Shown in pieces: positions 6,805 through 15,798 of a stretch of 64,000 bases of DNA. The notes below the pieces were generated by a model. It was not told the DNA's origin. It saw only the letters and a list, made by a program, of their open reading frames with translations, and ran no database searches. How positions within the stretch are numbered: position 1 is the first letter of the stretch; each line of letters begins with the position of its first letter. The position numbers and the translations under genes were made by a program. The stretch is from Natronorubrum bangense (GTDB taxonomy: Archaea; Halobacteriota; Halobacteria; Halobacteriales; Natrialbaceae): the NCBI RefSeq assembly GCF_004799645.1, contig NZ_CP031305.1, positions 1,922,001-1,986,000 of the forward strand. The letters are read 5' to 3'.

Positions 6805-8997
6805 ATGACCGGCGACCAGTCACTCGAGACCGACATCCACCAGCTTGATGACGACACCGTCGCCCGGATCGCCGCCGGCGAGGTCGTCGAACGCCCCGCC
6901 AGCGCAGTCAAAGAACTCGTCGAGAACAGCCTCGACGCCGACGCCTCGAGCGTCGACGTCACCGTCGAGGAGGGCGGCACCGAACTGATTCGTGTCGCGG
7001 ACGACGGCGCGGGCATGAGTGAGGCTGATCTCCGAGCTGCCGTCCGCCAGCACACGACGAGCAAGATCGAGGGCCTCGAGGATCTCTCTTCGGGCGTCGC
7101 GACCCTCGGCTTTCGTGGGGAGGCGCTGCACACCATCGGCTCCGTCTCGCGGCTGACGATCGAATCCCGGCCCCAAAACGCCGACGGCGCGGGCACGAAA
7201 CTGGTCTACGAAGGCGGTGAGGTGACGAGCATCGAGCCGGCAGGCTGTCCCGCGGGCACCATCGTCGAGGTCGACGATCTCTTTTACAATACGCCCGCTC
7301 GCCGGAAGTTCCTCAAGACGACGGCGACCGAGTTCGCCCACGTCAACCGCGTGGTCACTCGGTATGCGCTTGCGAACCCCGAGGTGGCCGTCTCCCTGAC
7401 CCACGACGACCGCGAGGTGTTTGCGACGACGGGACAAGGCGACCTGCAGGCCGCCGTGCTGTCGGTCTACGGCCGCGAGGTCGCGTCGGCGATGATTCCC
7501 GTCGACGCCGACGAACTGCCACCCGGCCCCCTCGAGTCCGTCTCCGGGCTTGTCTCTCACCCCGAAACCAATCGCTCGAGTCGGGAGTATCTCGCCACCT
7601 ACGTCAACGGCCGCGCCGTCACCGCCGATGCGGTTCGCGAGGGAATTATGGGTGCCTACGGCACTCAACTGGGCGGCGATCGCTACCCCTTCGTCACCCT
7701 CTTTCTCGAGGTGCCCGGCGACGCCGTCGACGTCAACGTCCACCCGCGAAAGCGGGAGGTTCGATTCGACGACGACGACGCCGTCCGCCGACAGGTCGAC
7801 GCCGCCGTCGAGTCGGCGCTGCTCGAGCACGGTCTCCTTCGCTCGCGGGCCCCACGTGGTCGGTCTGCTCCCGGTGAAGCGCGCCTCGAGCCTGGGACTG
7901 TTCGAGACGGTACGGAGCCGTCAGCCGACGAGGCTGCCACACAGGAGACGTTCGCGGGTACGGACGACGCGGCCGCTGACGCCCCTTCGGAGACGACAGC
8001 TGACACCGCCTCGGCTGGCACCGACTCGAGCGAGACCTCGGCAGACTCCGATTCGGGCGACACGGCAGCGGTTGCGGAGTCGGATGGGACGACAGCGACA
8101 GCAGACACGAGCGAGGCGACGGCATCGACACCGTCCTCGAGTCGCCCATCTCGCGGCGACGAATCGACCTCCGGAACGCCCGACAGCCAGCCGACGATCG
8201 ATACCAGTCGTGACGAACCGACGGCGTCCGCAGCCAGTTCGGTACGCGACGCGACTCGCTCGAGCGACGACTGCTTCTCGTCCGAAGGCGACCCGAACGC
8301 GACTCGTGAGCCGGATCGCAAGTTCGATGCTGGCACCGAACAGCAGACACTCACTGGCGATGTCGCGGCCGGCGACGAAACCGCGTTCGACTCGCTGCCG
8401 TCGCTGCGCGTGTTGGGGCAGTACACCGACACCTACCTCGTCTGTGAGACGGCCGACGGGCTCGTTCTAATCGACCAGCACGCCGCCGACGAGCGGGTGA
8501 ACTACGAACGCCTCCAGCAGGCGTTTGCCGACGACCCCGCTGCACAGGCGCTGGCCTCGCCGGTCGACCTCGAGTTGACTGCCGTCGAAGCCGAGGCGTT
8601 CGAGAGCTACCGGGAGGCGCTCTCTCGGCTGGGGTTTTATGCTGATCGGGTCGACGACCGAACGGTCGCCGTGACGACGGTGCCCGCGGTGCTCGAGGAG
8701 ACACTCGAGCCCGAACAGCTCAGAGACGTCCTCGCGTCGTTCGTCGAGGGCGACCGCGAGACGGGTGCCGAGACGGTCGACGCGCTGGCCGACGAGTTCC
8801 TCGGTGATCTGGCCTGTTACCCGTCGATAACCGGAAACACGTCACTGACCGAAGGGTCGGTCGTTGACCTCCTTGAGGCGTTAGACGGCTGTGAGAACCC
8901 TTACTCGTGTCCACACGGCCGACCAGTGCTCGTCCAGTTCGATCAGACGGAGATCGAAGACCGGTTCGAACGGGATTATCCGGGCCATCAGAGCTGA
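6805..8997 (+). CDS. mutL: DNA mismatch repair protein MutL
   Basis: The product is 730 residues. The N-terminal GHKL ATPase has IAAGEVVERPASAVKELVEN (residues 18-37), DDGAGM and LGFRGEAL. The middle (about residues 355-530) is a long, acidic, Ser/Thr/Ala-rich linker typical of halophile proteins. The C-terminal dimerisation domain has the endonuclease motif DQHA(X)2E(X)4E (DQHAADERVNYE, about residues 557-568) and CPHGRP (about residue 702), so it should be a nicking-competent MutL as in organisms without MutH. MutL couples MutS mismatch recognition to strand incision. mutS is not the immediate neighbour here; the gene sits between the aldolase and a small membrane protein. The ATG at 6805 begins close to the conserved N terminus. 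Confidence 0.97.
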   Translation: MTGDQSLETDIHQLDDDTVARIAAGEVVERPASAVKELVENSLDADASSVDVTVEEGGTELIRVADDGAGMSEADLRAAVRQHTTSKIEGLEDLSSGVATLGFRGEALHTIGSVSRLTIESRPQNADGAGTKLVYEGGEVTSIEPAGCPAGTIVEVDDLFYNTPARRKFLKTTATEFAHVNRVVTRYALANPEVAVSLTHDDREVFATTGQGDLQAAVLSVYGREVASAMIPVDADELPPGPLESVSGLVSHPETNRSSREYLATYVNGRAVTADAVREGIMGAYGTQLGGDRYPFVTLFLEVPGDAVDVNVHPRKREVRFDDDDAVRRQVDAAVESALLEHGLLRSRAPRGRSAPGEARLEPGTVRDGTEPSADEAATQETFAGTDDAAADAPSETTADTASAGTDSSETSADSDSGDTAAVAESDGTTATADTSEATASTPSSSRPSRGDESTSGTPDSQPTIDTSRDEPTASAASSVRDATRSSDDCFSSEGDPNATREPDRKFDAGTEQQTLTGDVAAGDETAFDSLPSLRVLGQYTDTYLVCETADGLVLIDQHAADERVNYERLQQAFADDPAAQALASPVDLELTAVEAEAFESYREALSRLGFYADRVDDRTVAVTTVPAVLEETLEPEQLRDVLASFVEGDRETGAETVDALADEFLGDLACYPSITGNTSLTEGSVVDLLEALDGCENPYSCPHGRPVLVQFDQTEIEDRFERDYPGHQS

Positions 8998-9094
8998 TTC
9001 GACAGACACCGACTGTAGGCCTGCTGACGTTTGTGCGTTTTTGTCGGCTAATTCAAGCTGTTCGCTTAATCCCATCTCGACCGGAGTGGCTGTC

Positions 9095-9304
9095 ATGAAC
9101 GTCCCAACCGACCGGCTCTTGCTGATGCTCGTCGCTGCGACTGGGTTCGCCGTCGTCGCTGGCGGGTGGGCAGCAGCTCTCGTCCACGCCGAGGCAACCG
9201 GACTGGAAGAGCTCGTCCTCCGAGTGATCATCGGGGCTGTCTTCTTTGCCGTGCTGCTTGGCTTCTGGACCCTGCTTTCCAGTACGGACGAACAAACGGC
9301 GTGA
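9095..9304 (+). CDS. Small two-helix membrane protein, function unknown
   Basis: The product is 69 residues with two hydrophobic helices (LLLMLVAATGFAVVAGGWAA and LRVIIGAVFFAVLLGFWTLL) separated by a short acidic loop. The frame is open well upstream, but the ATG at 9095 is chosen because upstream codons overlap the mutL 3' region and lack coding character. It lies 97 bases after mutL and converges with the MFS gene across a strong hairpin. No family is recognised. Confidence 0.6.
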   Translation: MNVPTDRLLLMLVAATGFAVVAGGWAAALVHAEATGLEELVLRVIIGAVFFAVLLGFWTLLSSTDEQTA

Positions 9305-9358
9305 GTCGTACTGACCACTCAGACGGCCGTCGATGTGACGCGCCGATTCGAACTGTTC

Positions 9359-9391
9359 GAGAGTGCCCCCGTTCGAACGGGACACACTCTC
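9359..9391. terminator. Bidirectional hairpin between convergent genes
   Basis: The outer arms GAGAGTG and CACTCTC enclose a perfect 12-base palindrome CCGTTCGAACGG at 9369-9380. It lies between the 3' ends of the small membrane protein and the MFS gene, so it could stop transcription from both sides. There is no long T run. Confidence 0.45.
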
Positions 9392-9416
9392 CCCCACGTC
9401 CTCGTCTCCAGGACCA

Positions 9417-10691
9417 TCAGCGCTGTTCGTGGCGATAGAGCCAGATCGCACAGAGAAACGCAATCGCGCCAGCGGCTGTCGCAATAGCAAACGCGAGCTG
9501 GTAGCCGATTTCGGTGTAGACTCGGGTGCCGCCGACGAGGTCTCCGGCCCAGTAGTCATCGAGTGCCCACCCCATCGCTGTCGGAAGAGTCGCTGCCCCG
9601 AAAAAGCTCGCGCCGTTGATCGTTCCCGTCGAGAGCCCGCTTGCATTGGCTGGGTGGCGGTCCTTGACGGTCGCATACGCAAGCAGGAACGATCCCATCA
9701 ACAGGCCACTGAGAAAGTACACGAGACCAACGACCGGCAGCGGTGGGTCGCCAAAGACGGCGATGATGCCCAGACTGCCCGTAAACAGGCCCCCACCGAC
9801 GACGATCAACTCAACCCGCCGTTCGAGTCGATCGGAGAGCCAGCCGATCGCCGGCGGGCCGATCATGATGCCGACGCTGCCAAACAGGGTGAACACGGAG
9901 GCGTACGTGACCGAGACGTCGTATATCTGGACGATGTAGGGGACCCCCCAGAGTCCGAACAGGGTGAGGTTCACGCCGGTAACACAAAACAGCATGACGC
10001 TGACGACCCAGACCAACGGATCTCGAAGGATGTCCGAAAGCGACGTCTTGAGCTGTGCGTTCGTCAGTGTCGACTGTCCCGGAACCCCCTCGAGCGGGTC
10101 GAAGCCGGCTTGTGTCGGCGTGTCGCGTACGAGCGCGAAGACGACGACAGTAAACAGCAGGCCGACCACGCCAAAGCCACCGATCGCCGTTCGCCAGCCT
10201 GCGCTGTCGACGAGTATCGCAAGCGGTGTGGTCGCGAGGACACCACCAAACCCGGAGAACGCGAAGGTGAGACCGTTCATCGTTGCGAACTCGTCGGCGC
10301 GATACCAGTTCGCACAGAACCGAAGAATGCAAACGAAGATCACGCTGCCGCCGAGGCCGACGAGGCCGCGGGCCACGATGGCGGTGAGATAGCTGTCGGC
10401 GAACGCAAACCAGACCACGCCGACGTTCATCACCGCCACACCGGCCGTCGCCGTTCGTCGTGGTCCGATTCGGTCGGCGAGGATCCCCGTCGGGATCTGC
10501 ATGATGGCGTACACCCAGAAAAAGATCGCGTGCAGTGTCCCCAGTTGTGCGCCCGTCGTCTCGAACGCGCCCATGAGTTCCTCGGCGAGGACTGCCGAGG
10601 AGAGCCGATTCATATTGACGAGCAGAAAGACGACGCCGAGCGTCGCCCAGAGGAGCCACCGCCGTCTGAGTGGATCCGCCCACAGTCGCAT
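9417..10691 (-). CDS. MFS transporter
   Basis: The product is 424 residues with about 12 predicted membrane helices. The MFS signature between helices 2 and 3 is present as GILADRIGPRRTA, and a related loop GWLSDRLERRVE lies between helices 8 and 9. A central cytosolic loop carries RDTPTQAGFDPLEG. It is a secondary transporter of a small solute; the pattern resembles organic-anion or sugar-phosphate type MFS members, but the substrate cannot be assigned. The ATG at 10689-10691 is used because the longer open frame upstream runs into the divergent rtcA promoter. It is divergent from rtcA with a spacer of about 120 bases. Confidence 0.88.
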   Translation of the reverse strand: MRLWADPLRRRWLLWATLGVVFLLVNMNRLSSAVLAEELMGAFETTGAQLGTLHAIFFWVYAIMQIPTGILADRIGPRRTATAGVAVMNVGVVWFAFADSYLTAIVARGLVGLGGSVIFVCILRFCANWYRADEFATMNGLTFAFSGFGGVLATTPLAILVDSAGWRTAIGGFGVVGLLFTVVVFALVRDTPTQAGFDPLEGVPGQSTLTNAQLKTSLSDILRDPLVWVVSVMLFCVTGVNLTLFGLWGVPYIVQIYDVSVTYASVFTLFGSVGIMIGPPAIGWLSDRLERRVELIVVGGGLFTGSLGIIAVFGDPPLPVVGLVYFLSGLLMGSFLLAYATVKDRHPANASGLSTGTINGASFFGAATLPTAMGWALDDYWAGDLVGGTRVYTEIGYQLAFAIATAAGAIAFLCAIWLYRHEQR

Positions 10692-10811
10692 TCGGTGACA
10701 GTCTCCGCTGACGGAGTGAAAAACTTGGCCAAGCGGCACGCTGGGAACCGACGCCGCCGTGGAACCAGCCACACCACCAACGGTAGGGCACTCGAGACCG
10801 TATCGGCTGCT

Positions 10812-11915
10812 ATGACTGCCGTACGCGAACTCGACGGGTCGGAGGCGGGCGGACAGTTCGTCCGGACCGCGCTGACCCTGTCGGTACTGGAAAACGAACC
10901 CGTTCGAATCGAGCACATCCGCGGGAACCGACCGAATCCCGGCCTCGCTCACCAGCACTTGGCCGTCCTCGAGACGATGGCCGAACTCTGTGACGCCGAG
11001 GTTTCGGGGGCGGAACTCGGCGCGGAGACAGTCACGTTCGATCCTGCTCTCGAGGCGACTGCGGGAGCGACGGGCTGGAACGGGCAGGATCGTGGCCAGC
11101 TCCCGGGTGGGGAGTACGCCGTCGATATTGGCACCGCCGGCAGCATGACGCTGTTGTTCGATACTCTCCTGCCGCTCACGTCGGTGCTCGACTCACAGCT
11201 TTCGGTGACCGTCACTGGCGGGACGGACGTCAAATGGTCGCCCCCACTCGACTATTTCCGCCACGTCAAACTCCCGTTGCTCCGACGGGTTGGGCTCACC
11301 GCCGCCTGCGATGTCGATCGGCGTGGATTCTACCCCGATGGCGGCGGCCGGGCGACGCTGCATCTCGCCCCCTCGAGCCTCGGATCGATCGACCTCGTGG
11401 AACGGGGACCGCTCGAGGACGCCCGACTGTATTCGGTCGAATCGGCCTCGCTCGCCGACCGCGACGTCGCTCACAGACAGGCCGAGGGCGCACTCGAGCG
11501 CCTCGCACTCGAGGAGCGTGGCCTCGAATGCAGTGAACGCCGCGAGGCGACCGTGACGAGTCCCTCTCCGGGCTCTGCGATCGTCCTTCGGCTCGATCAT
11601 GGGACAGGGATTGCGGGGTTTTCAGCGCTCGGCGAACGGGGCACGCCGGCCGAACGCGTCGGCGAAGACGCCGCAAACGCCGCGAACCGATTCCTCGAGG
11701 CGGCGGACGAGCCAGCGTCGCCGGTCGACCGCCATCTGGCTGATCAGTTACTCGTCTTTCTCGCCCTCGAGGGTGGCCAACTGCGCGTGCCCGCAGTCTC
11801 GGACCACGTCGCCACGAGCTGTGCGCTCCTCGAGGCGTTTGGCGCAGTGGTCGACGTCGATGACACGCCGAACGAGACAGCGCTGGTGACGGTCGAATCG
11901 ACGGTCGACGCGTAG
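10812..11915 (+). CDS. rtcA: RNA 3'-terminal phosphate cyclase
   Basis: The product is 367 residues. It opens with ELDGSEAGGQFVRTALTLS, the RtcA start motif, and has the conserved RPNPGLAHQHLA, VDIGTAGSMTLLFDTLLP, RRGFYPDGGGRA and PVDRHLADQLLVFLAL blocks. The His at about residue 308 in RHLADQ is the adenylylated nucleophile. RtcA converts RNA 3'-phosphate ends to 2',3'-cyclic phosphates using ATP, in RNA repair or processing. A huge open frame extends upstream to 9363, but it is only antisense to the MFS gene; the ATG at 10812 gives the family-length protein. RtcB is not in view. Confidence 0.95.
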   Translation: MTAVRELDGSEAGGQFVRTALTLSVLENEPVRIEHIRGNRPNPGLAHQHLAVLETMAELCDAEVSGAELGAETVTFDPALEATAGATGWNGQDRGQLPGGEYAVDIGTAGSMTLLFDTLLPLTSVLDSQLSVTVTGGTDVKWSPPLDYFRHVKLPLLRRVGLTAACDVDRRGFYPDGGGRATLHLAPSSLGSIDLVERGPLEDARLYSVESASLADRDVAHRQAEGALERLALEERGLECSERREATVTSPSPGSAIVLRLDHGTGIAGFSALGERGTPAERVGEDAANAANRFLEAADEPASPVDRHLADQLLVFLALEGGQLRVPAVSDHVATSCALLEAFGAVVDVDDTPNETALVTVESTVDA

Positions 11916-11988
11916 GCGGGCGCTCGAGGCGTCTGCTGACGCGCCAGCTCCTCGCAGACACTCTAGGAAACCAACATAACGTCATAAC

Positions 11989-11994
11989 TTATAC
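11989..11994 (+). promoter_or_regulatory. TATA box of the kdgK transcript
   Basis: TTATAC, within CATAACTTATACG, is centred 26 to 27 bases before the ATG at 12018. That is the canonical archaeal spacing to a transcription start, so the transcript would begin at or next to that ATG and not at the kdgK GTG. Confidence 0.55.
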
Positions 11995-12017
11995 GATAGC
12001 CGTTCGTTGGTCCGAGT

Positions 12018-12068
12018 ATGACCGACGCACATCGCATCGACCGATACGTTCGGAGGGCCGAGCCGTGA
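12018..12068 (+). CDS. 16-codon upstream ORF overlapping the kdgK start
   Basis: The ATG at 12018 opens a 16-residue frame (MTDAHRIDRYVRRAEP) that ends at a TGA sharing three bases with the GTG start of the sugar kinase (GTGA, 12065-12068). The TATA box about 26 bases upstream predicts a leaderless mRNA starting on this ATG. The ORF contains a GGAGG at 12052-12056, correctly placed for reinitiation at the GTG. This suggests a leader peptide that couples ribosomes onto kdgK; whether the peptide itself has a role is unknown. Confidence 0.5.
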   Translation: MTDAHRIDRYVRRAEP

Positions 12069-13018
12069 GCGATCTCGTCACCTTCGGGGAGACGATGCTT
12101 CGCCTGTCGCCGCCGGACAACGAGCGCCTCGAGACCACGGTCGAGTTCGAGGTCCGCGCAGCGGGTGCAGAGAGCAACGTTGCGATCGCCGCGGATCGAC
12201 TCGGCGCGACGGCGACCTGGCTCTCGAAAGTGCCGGAGACGCCGCTTGGCCGACGCGCCGTCGGCGAGCTCCGCCAGTACGGAATCGAGACTGACGTCGT
12301 CTGGAGCCACCGCGGCCGACAGGGAACGTACTACCTCGAGCGGGGGGGCAAGCCCCGCGGGACGAACGTCGTCTACGACCGGGAGAACGCCGCGATCACG
12401 ACTGCAGAAGCTCGCGAGTTCGATATCGACCGGATACAGGACGCCCGCGTCTTCTTTACGACCGGCATCACGCCTGCGCTCTCCTCGACGCTCCGAGAGA
12501 CGACGATGAACATGCTCAAAGCGGCCAAACAGGGCGGGACGACGACCGCGTTCGACTTCAACTACCGGCGCAAGCTCTGGTCGCCCGAGGAGGCCGAGCA
12601 GACGATGACGAAGCTGTTCCCGGGAATCGACGTCCTCGTGATCGCTGCCCGCGACGCCCAGAACGTCCTCGGATTCGAGGGTGACCCGCGCCAGCTCGCC
12701 CACAAACTCGGCTCCCAGCATAACTTTACGACCGTCGTCGTCACCTGCGGCGCAGACGGCGCTGTCGGCTGGCATGACGGAGTCGTCCACGAACAGGACG
12801 TCTACGAAACCGAGACCGTTTCACAGATCGGTACCGGCGACGCCTTTACCGGCGCGTTCATCGCCCGCCGACTCCACGGCGAGGACATCCCGACTGCCCT
12901 CGAGTACGCCGCGGCGACGGCGGCACTCAAACGGACGATCCCCGGCGACGTCGCGCTGGTTACCAAAGACGAAGTTGACGCAGTCATCGCCGAGGGCGGG
13001 ACGGCGGTTTCCCGCTGA
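12065..13018 (+). CDS. kdgK: PfkB-family sugar kinase, probable 2-keto-3-deoxygluconate kinase
   Basis: The product is 317 residues with the ribokinase/PfkB fold. The N-terminal sugar-binding segment is LVTFGETMLRLSPP, followed by AGAESNVAIAADRLG, a mid-domain AFDFNYRRKLW typical of KDG kinases, and the C-terminal anion hole and catalytic base in IGTGDAFTGAF (Asp at about residue 259). It phosphorylates 2-keto-3-deoxygluconate with ATP in the haloarchaeal semi-phosphorylative Entner-Doudoroff pathway. Substrate is by family resemblance. The start is GTG with GGAGG eight bases upstream and overlaps the stop of a 16-codon ORF, implying translational coupling. Its promoter lies before that ORF. 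Confidence 0.85.
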   Translation: MSDLVTFGETMLRLSPPDNERLETTVEFEVRAAGAESNVAIAADRLGATATWLSKVPETPLGRRAVGELRQYGIETDVVWSHRGRQGTYYLERGGKPRGTNVVYDRENAAITTAEAREFDIDRIQDARVFFTTGITPALSSTLRETTMNMLKAAKQGGTTTAFDFNYRRKLWSPEEAEQTMTKLFPGIDVLVIAARDAQNVLGFEGDPRQLAHKLGSQHNFTTVVVTCGADGAVGWHDGVVHEQDVYETETVSQIGTGDAFTGAFIARRLHGEDIPTALEYAAATAALKRTIPGDVALVTKDEVDAVIAEGGTAVSR

Positions 13019-13206
13019 CGACCGCAGGCAGGGTGCCCGACCGACTCGTTTTCGTCGCTCGGCGTCCAAAAGCGCTGTTCTCGTCGCTTCGACGGACGCA
13101 TAGACAGCGCGAGTGTGGTACGGACTTTAGATTGATTTGTGAGATATGATCGGCAGTACAGTTTGGAACCAGAATAAACATATTTTGTAGAGTTGTAGAC
13201 TAGTTT

Positions 13207-13434
13207 ATGGATATCTCGAAACAAGTGCTAATTGAAAATCTCTTAGCGTCGCTGCGTTGGTTAGCAAATATCGCGTACTTGCTACTGACACTCGTTATCG
13301 CAGGATGGCTTGCAAACGCGGCTGGCACTATCTTTGGTGGAGGATATCTTGGAACAGCCGTTGGGTTTGTTGTGTTCGGTGGTGCGTTTCTTGGAATGAT
13401 GCTGGTATATTACCTACTCTTTCTTAACGAGTGA
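13207..13434 (+). CDS. Small membrane protein of low-GC composition
   Basis: The product is 75 residues with two hydrophobic segments: WLANIAYLLLTLVIAGWLA and LGTAVGFVVFGGAFLGMMLV. Codon use (tta, aat, ata-like choices) and local base composition are clearly AT-richer than the neighbours, suggesting recent acquisition or relaxed selection. It has its own AT-rich upstream region and no operon partner. No family is recognised. The frame is short, so the call rests on length, hydrophobic pattern and a start just after a plausible promoter. Confidence 0.5.
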   Translation: MDISKQVLIENLLASLRWLANIAYLLLTLVIAGWLANAAGTIFGGGYLGTAVGFVVFGGAFLGMMLVYYLLFLNE

Positions 13435-13732
13435 CTGATGCTTTTACAAGTCGATTGAATGTTTGGTTCGTAGATTAACGTGGGAAACAAGCGATGCTGC
13501 TGTGCTGCATCTATGCTCTGTATCGGTCACAGCGATTTCATCACATCTGTGACCTGCTCCGTTGGGAAGTGTGTGAACCCATGCTAATTTCTAGCAGTTA
13601 CCGCCCTCGACTCGAGCGAACTGTCGACTCCGCCACCGGCGTATTGCTGGCTCCATCACCGGGACGTGACTGTCAGGCTGTGAGGCTGGTGAACAACGTT
13701 ATACTAGCCGATGGGGTGTATGCGGACGGATC

Positions 13733-14788
13733 ATGGGGACTGTCACCACCACACAGCTCCGGTCGATGTACGAGGATATGGTAACGGCGCGATACTACGA
13801 GGAGCGCCTGCAAGAGGAGTATATGGAGGGGAAGACCCCCGGATTTGACATCAGCGCCGGACCGATTCCAGGCGAACTCCACCTCGCGGCGGGCCACGAG
13901 GCAGCCGCGGCCGGCGTCTGTGCACATCTGACCGACGAGGATACCGTCACGGCACCGCACCGACCACACCACATCGCCATCGCGAAAGGCGTCGACCTGA
14001 AACGGATGACCGCAGAGATTTTCGGCCGCGAGACGGGGCTTAGCGCCGGCAAAGGCGGGCATATGCACCTCTTTGACCCCGACGTCAACTTCGCCTGCAG
14101 CGGCATCATCGCACAGGGCTGTCCGCCCGCCGTCGGCGCGGCGCTGGCCGCCATGAAGCGCAACGAATCCAGCGTCGCAGTCGCCTATCTCGGCGAAGGC
14201 GCGATCAGTCAGGGAGCCTTCCTCGAGTCGCTCAACCTCGCGAGCCTGCACGACCTCCCGGTAATCTTCGTCGTCGAGGACAACGACTGGGCGATCAGCA
14301 TGCCCAAAGGGCGGATCAGCGTCCCACAGGACGGCTCAAAACGCGCTGCCGGATTCGACATGCCGGGGGTTCGGATCGACCACGACGACGCGACCGCGGT
14401 CTACGAGGCCGCCGCCGAAGCGGTCGGGCGCGCTCGAGACGGCAACGGGCCGACGCTCATGTCCGTACAGGTCCACCGCCGGATGGGTCATTTCATGGGC
14501 GATCCGGAGACGTATCGACCGGAGGCGGACCAACAGCGCCATCAAGAACGAGATTCCATCGAGCGACTGGCGGCCGACCTCGAGGCCGCCGGCGTCGACG
14601 AAGACGAACGGGAGACGATCCGCGAGGACGCCCACGCACGCGTCGACGATGCGATCGAATGGGCCAAAGATCAGCCCGAACCGGAGCCCGGGGCCGCCCT
14701 CGAGGACGTGTTCTCGAACCCGCCGTCGGGTGTAACGGACGAGGACCCGACGCCCGAGTTCGCCGGCAACGGAGGTGCGGACCGATGA
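13733..14788 (+). CDS. Thiamine-diphosphate-dependent 2-oxoacid dehydrogenase E1 component, alpha subunit
   Basis: The product is 351 residues, similar to PdhA/AcoA/BkdA E1alpha. The thiamine diphosphate/Mg motif runs from LGEGAISQG to VVEDNDWAIS (about residues 148-182), and the phosphorylation-loop-type region RRMGHFMGDPETYR is present. E1alpha with E1beta decarboxylates a 2-oxoacid (pyruvate, acetoin or branched-chain oxoacid) and passes the acyl group to a lipoyl domain. A C-terminal acidic tail of about 45 residues follows the conserved domain. The stop overlaps the E1beta start as ATGA, so the two are translationally coupled. The pattern is closest to acetoin-dehydrogenase-type E1, but the substrate is not established. 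Confidence 0.88.
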   Translation: MGTVTTTQLRSMYEDMVTARYYEERLQEEYMEGKTPGFDISAGPIPGELHLAAGHEAAAAGVCAHLTDEDTVTAPHRPHHIAIAKGVDLKRMTAEIFGRETGLSAGKGGHMHLFDPDVNFACSGIIAQGCPPAVGAALAAMKRNESSVAVAYLGEGAISQGAFLESLNLASLHDLPVIFVVEDNDWAISMPKGRISVPQDGSKRAAGFDMPGVRIDHDDATAVYEAAAEAVGRARDGNGPTLMSVQVHRRMGHFMGDPETYRPEADQQRHQERDSIERLAADLEAAGVDEDERETIREDAHARVDDAIEWAKDQPEPEPGAALEDVFSNPPSGVTDEDPTPEFAGNGGADR

Positions 14789-15798
14789 GCGACGACGAGG
14801 GGCGACAGGCGACGATGAGCACGGCGATGGTCGAGGCCATCGCGACCGAGATGCGAGACAACGACGAGGTGTTCTACATGGGCGAGGACGTCGCCGACTA
14901 CGGCGGCATCTTCGACTCGACGGACGGCCTCCTCTCCGAGTTCGGCCACGATCGGATCATGGACGTCCCGATCAGCGAGACGGCGTACATCGGCGCGGCG
15001 GTCGGGGCCGCACAGGAGGGGATGCGGCCGATTGCCGAGTTGATGTTCGTCGACTTCTTCGGCGTCTGTATGGACCAGCTCTACAACCAGATGGCCAAAA
15101 ACACCTACATGAGCGGGGCGAACGTGAGCGTCCCGATGGTCCTGACGACGGCCGTCGGCGGCACGTACAGCGACGCAGCCCAACACTCCCAGACGCTGTA
15201 CGGCACCTTCGCCCACTTGCCGGGAATGAAAGTCGTCGTCCCCTCGACGGCCTACGACGCCAAGGGGCTGATGCACAACGCCATCCGAGACGACGACCCG
15301 GTTGTCTACATGTTCCACAAGCGCCTGATGGGGATCGGCTGGATGCCGGCCCCCGACGGCCCGAAAACCGCCGTTCCCGAGGAGCCGTACACCATCCCGT
15401 TCGGACAGGCCGACGTCAAGCGCGAGGGGGCCGACGTCACCGTCGTCACGCTCGGCTTGCACGTCCATCGCGCGCTCGAGGCCGCAGCGAAACTCACCGA
15501 CGACGGCATCGACGTCGAGGTGATCGACCTCCGGACGCTCGTGCCACTGGACGAGACAACGGTCCTCGAGTCTGTCCGAAAGACCGGGCGACTCGTCGTC
15601 GTCGACGAAGACTACCGCTCGTTCGGTCTCACCGGAGAGGTTATTTCTCGTGTCGTCGAGGCCGAGCCGAACGCCCTTGAGGCGGTCGAACGGCTCGCTG
15701 TCCCGGACGTCCCACTGCCGTACGCGCGCCCGCTCGAGAACAGAGTGATCCCTGACAGCGACGACATCGAAGACGCGATTCGGAATACCCAGTCATGA
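14785..15798 (+). CDS. Thiamine-diphosphate-dependent 2-oxoacid dehydrogenase E1 component, beta subunit
   Basis: The product is 337 residues, standard for E1beta. Conserved blocks are YMGEDVADYGGIFDSTDGL near the N terminus, MDVPISETAYIGAAVGAA, the MFVDFFGVCMDQLYNQMAKN region and the C-terminal transketolase-like part LRTLVPLDETTVLESVRKTG. It forms the alpha2beta2 heterotetramer with the upstream E1alpha. The chosen ATG at 14785 overlaps the preceding stop by four bases, and its own stop overlaps the next start in the same way. The longer open frame that begins inside E1alpha is not used. Confidence 0.9.
   Translation: MSDDEGRQATMSTAMVEAIATEMRDNDEVFYMGEDVADYGGIFDSTDGLLSEFGHDRIMDVPISETAYIGAAVGAAQEGMRPIAELMFVDFFGVCMDQLYNQMAKNTYMSGANVSVPMVLTTAVGGTYSDAAQHSQTLYGTFAHLPGMKVVVPSTAYDAKGLMHNAIRDDDPVVYMFHKRLMGIGWMPAPDGPKTAVPEEPYTIPFGQADVKREGADVTVVTLGLHVHRALEAAAKLTDDGIDVEVIDLRTLVPLDETTVLESVRKTGRLVVVDEDYRSFGLTGEVISRVVEAEPNALEAVERLAVPDVPLPYARPLENRVIPDSDDIEDAIRNTQS

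Noticed and set aside
9363..10811. A very long plus-strand frame before rtcA
   Set aside because: It is the mirror of the MFS gene on the other strand; its residues are charged low-complexity and carry no family motif. High GC makes long antisense frames common here.
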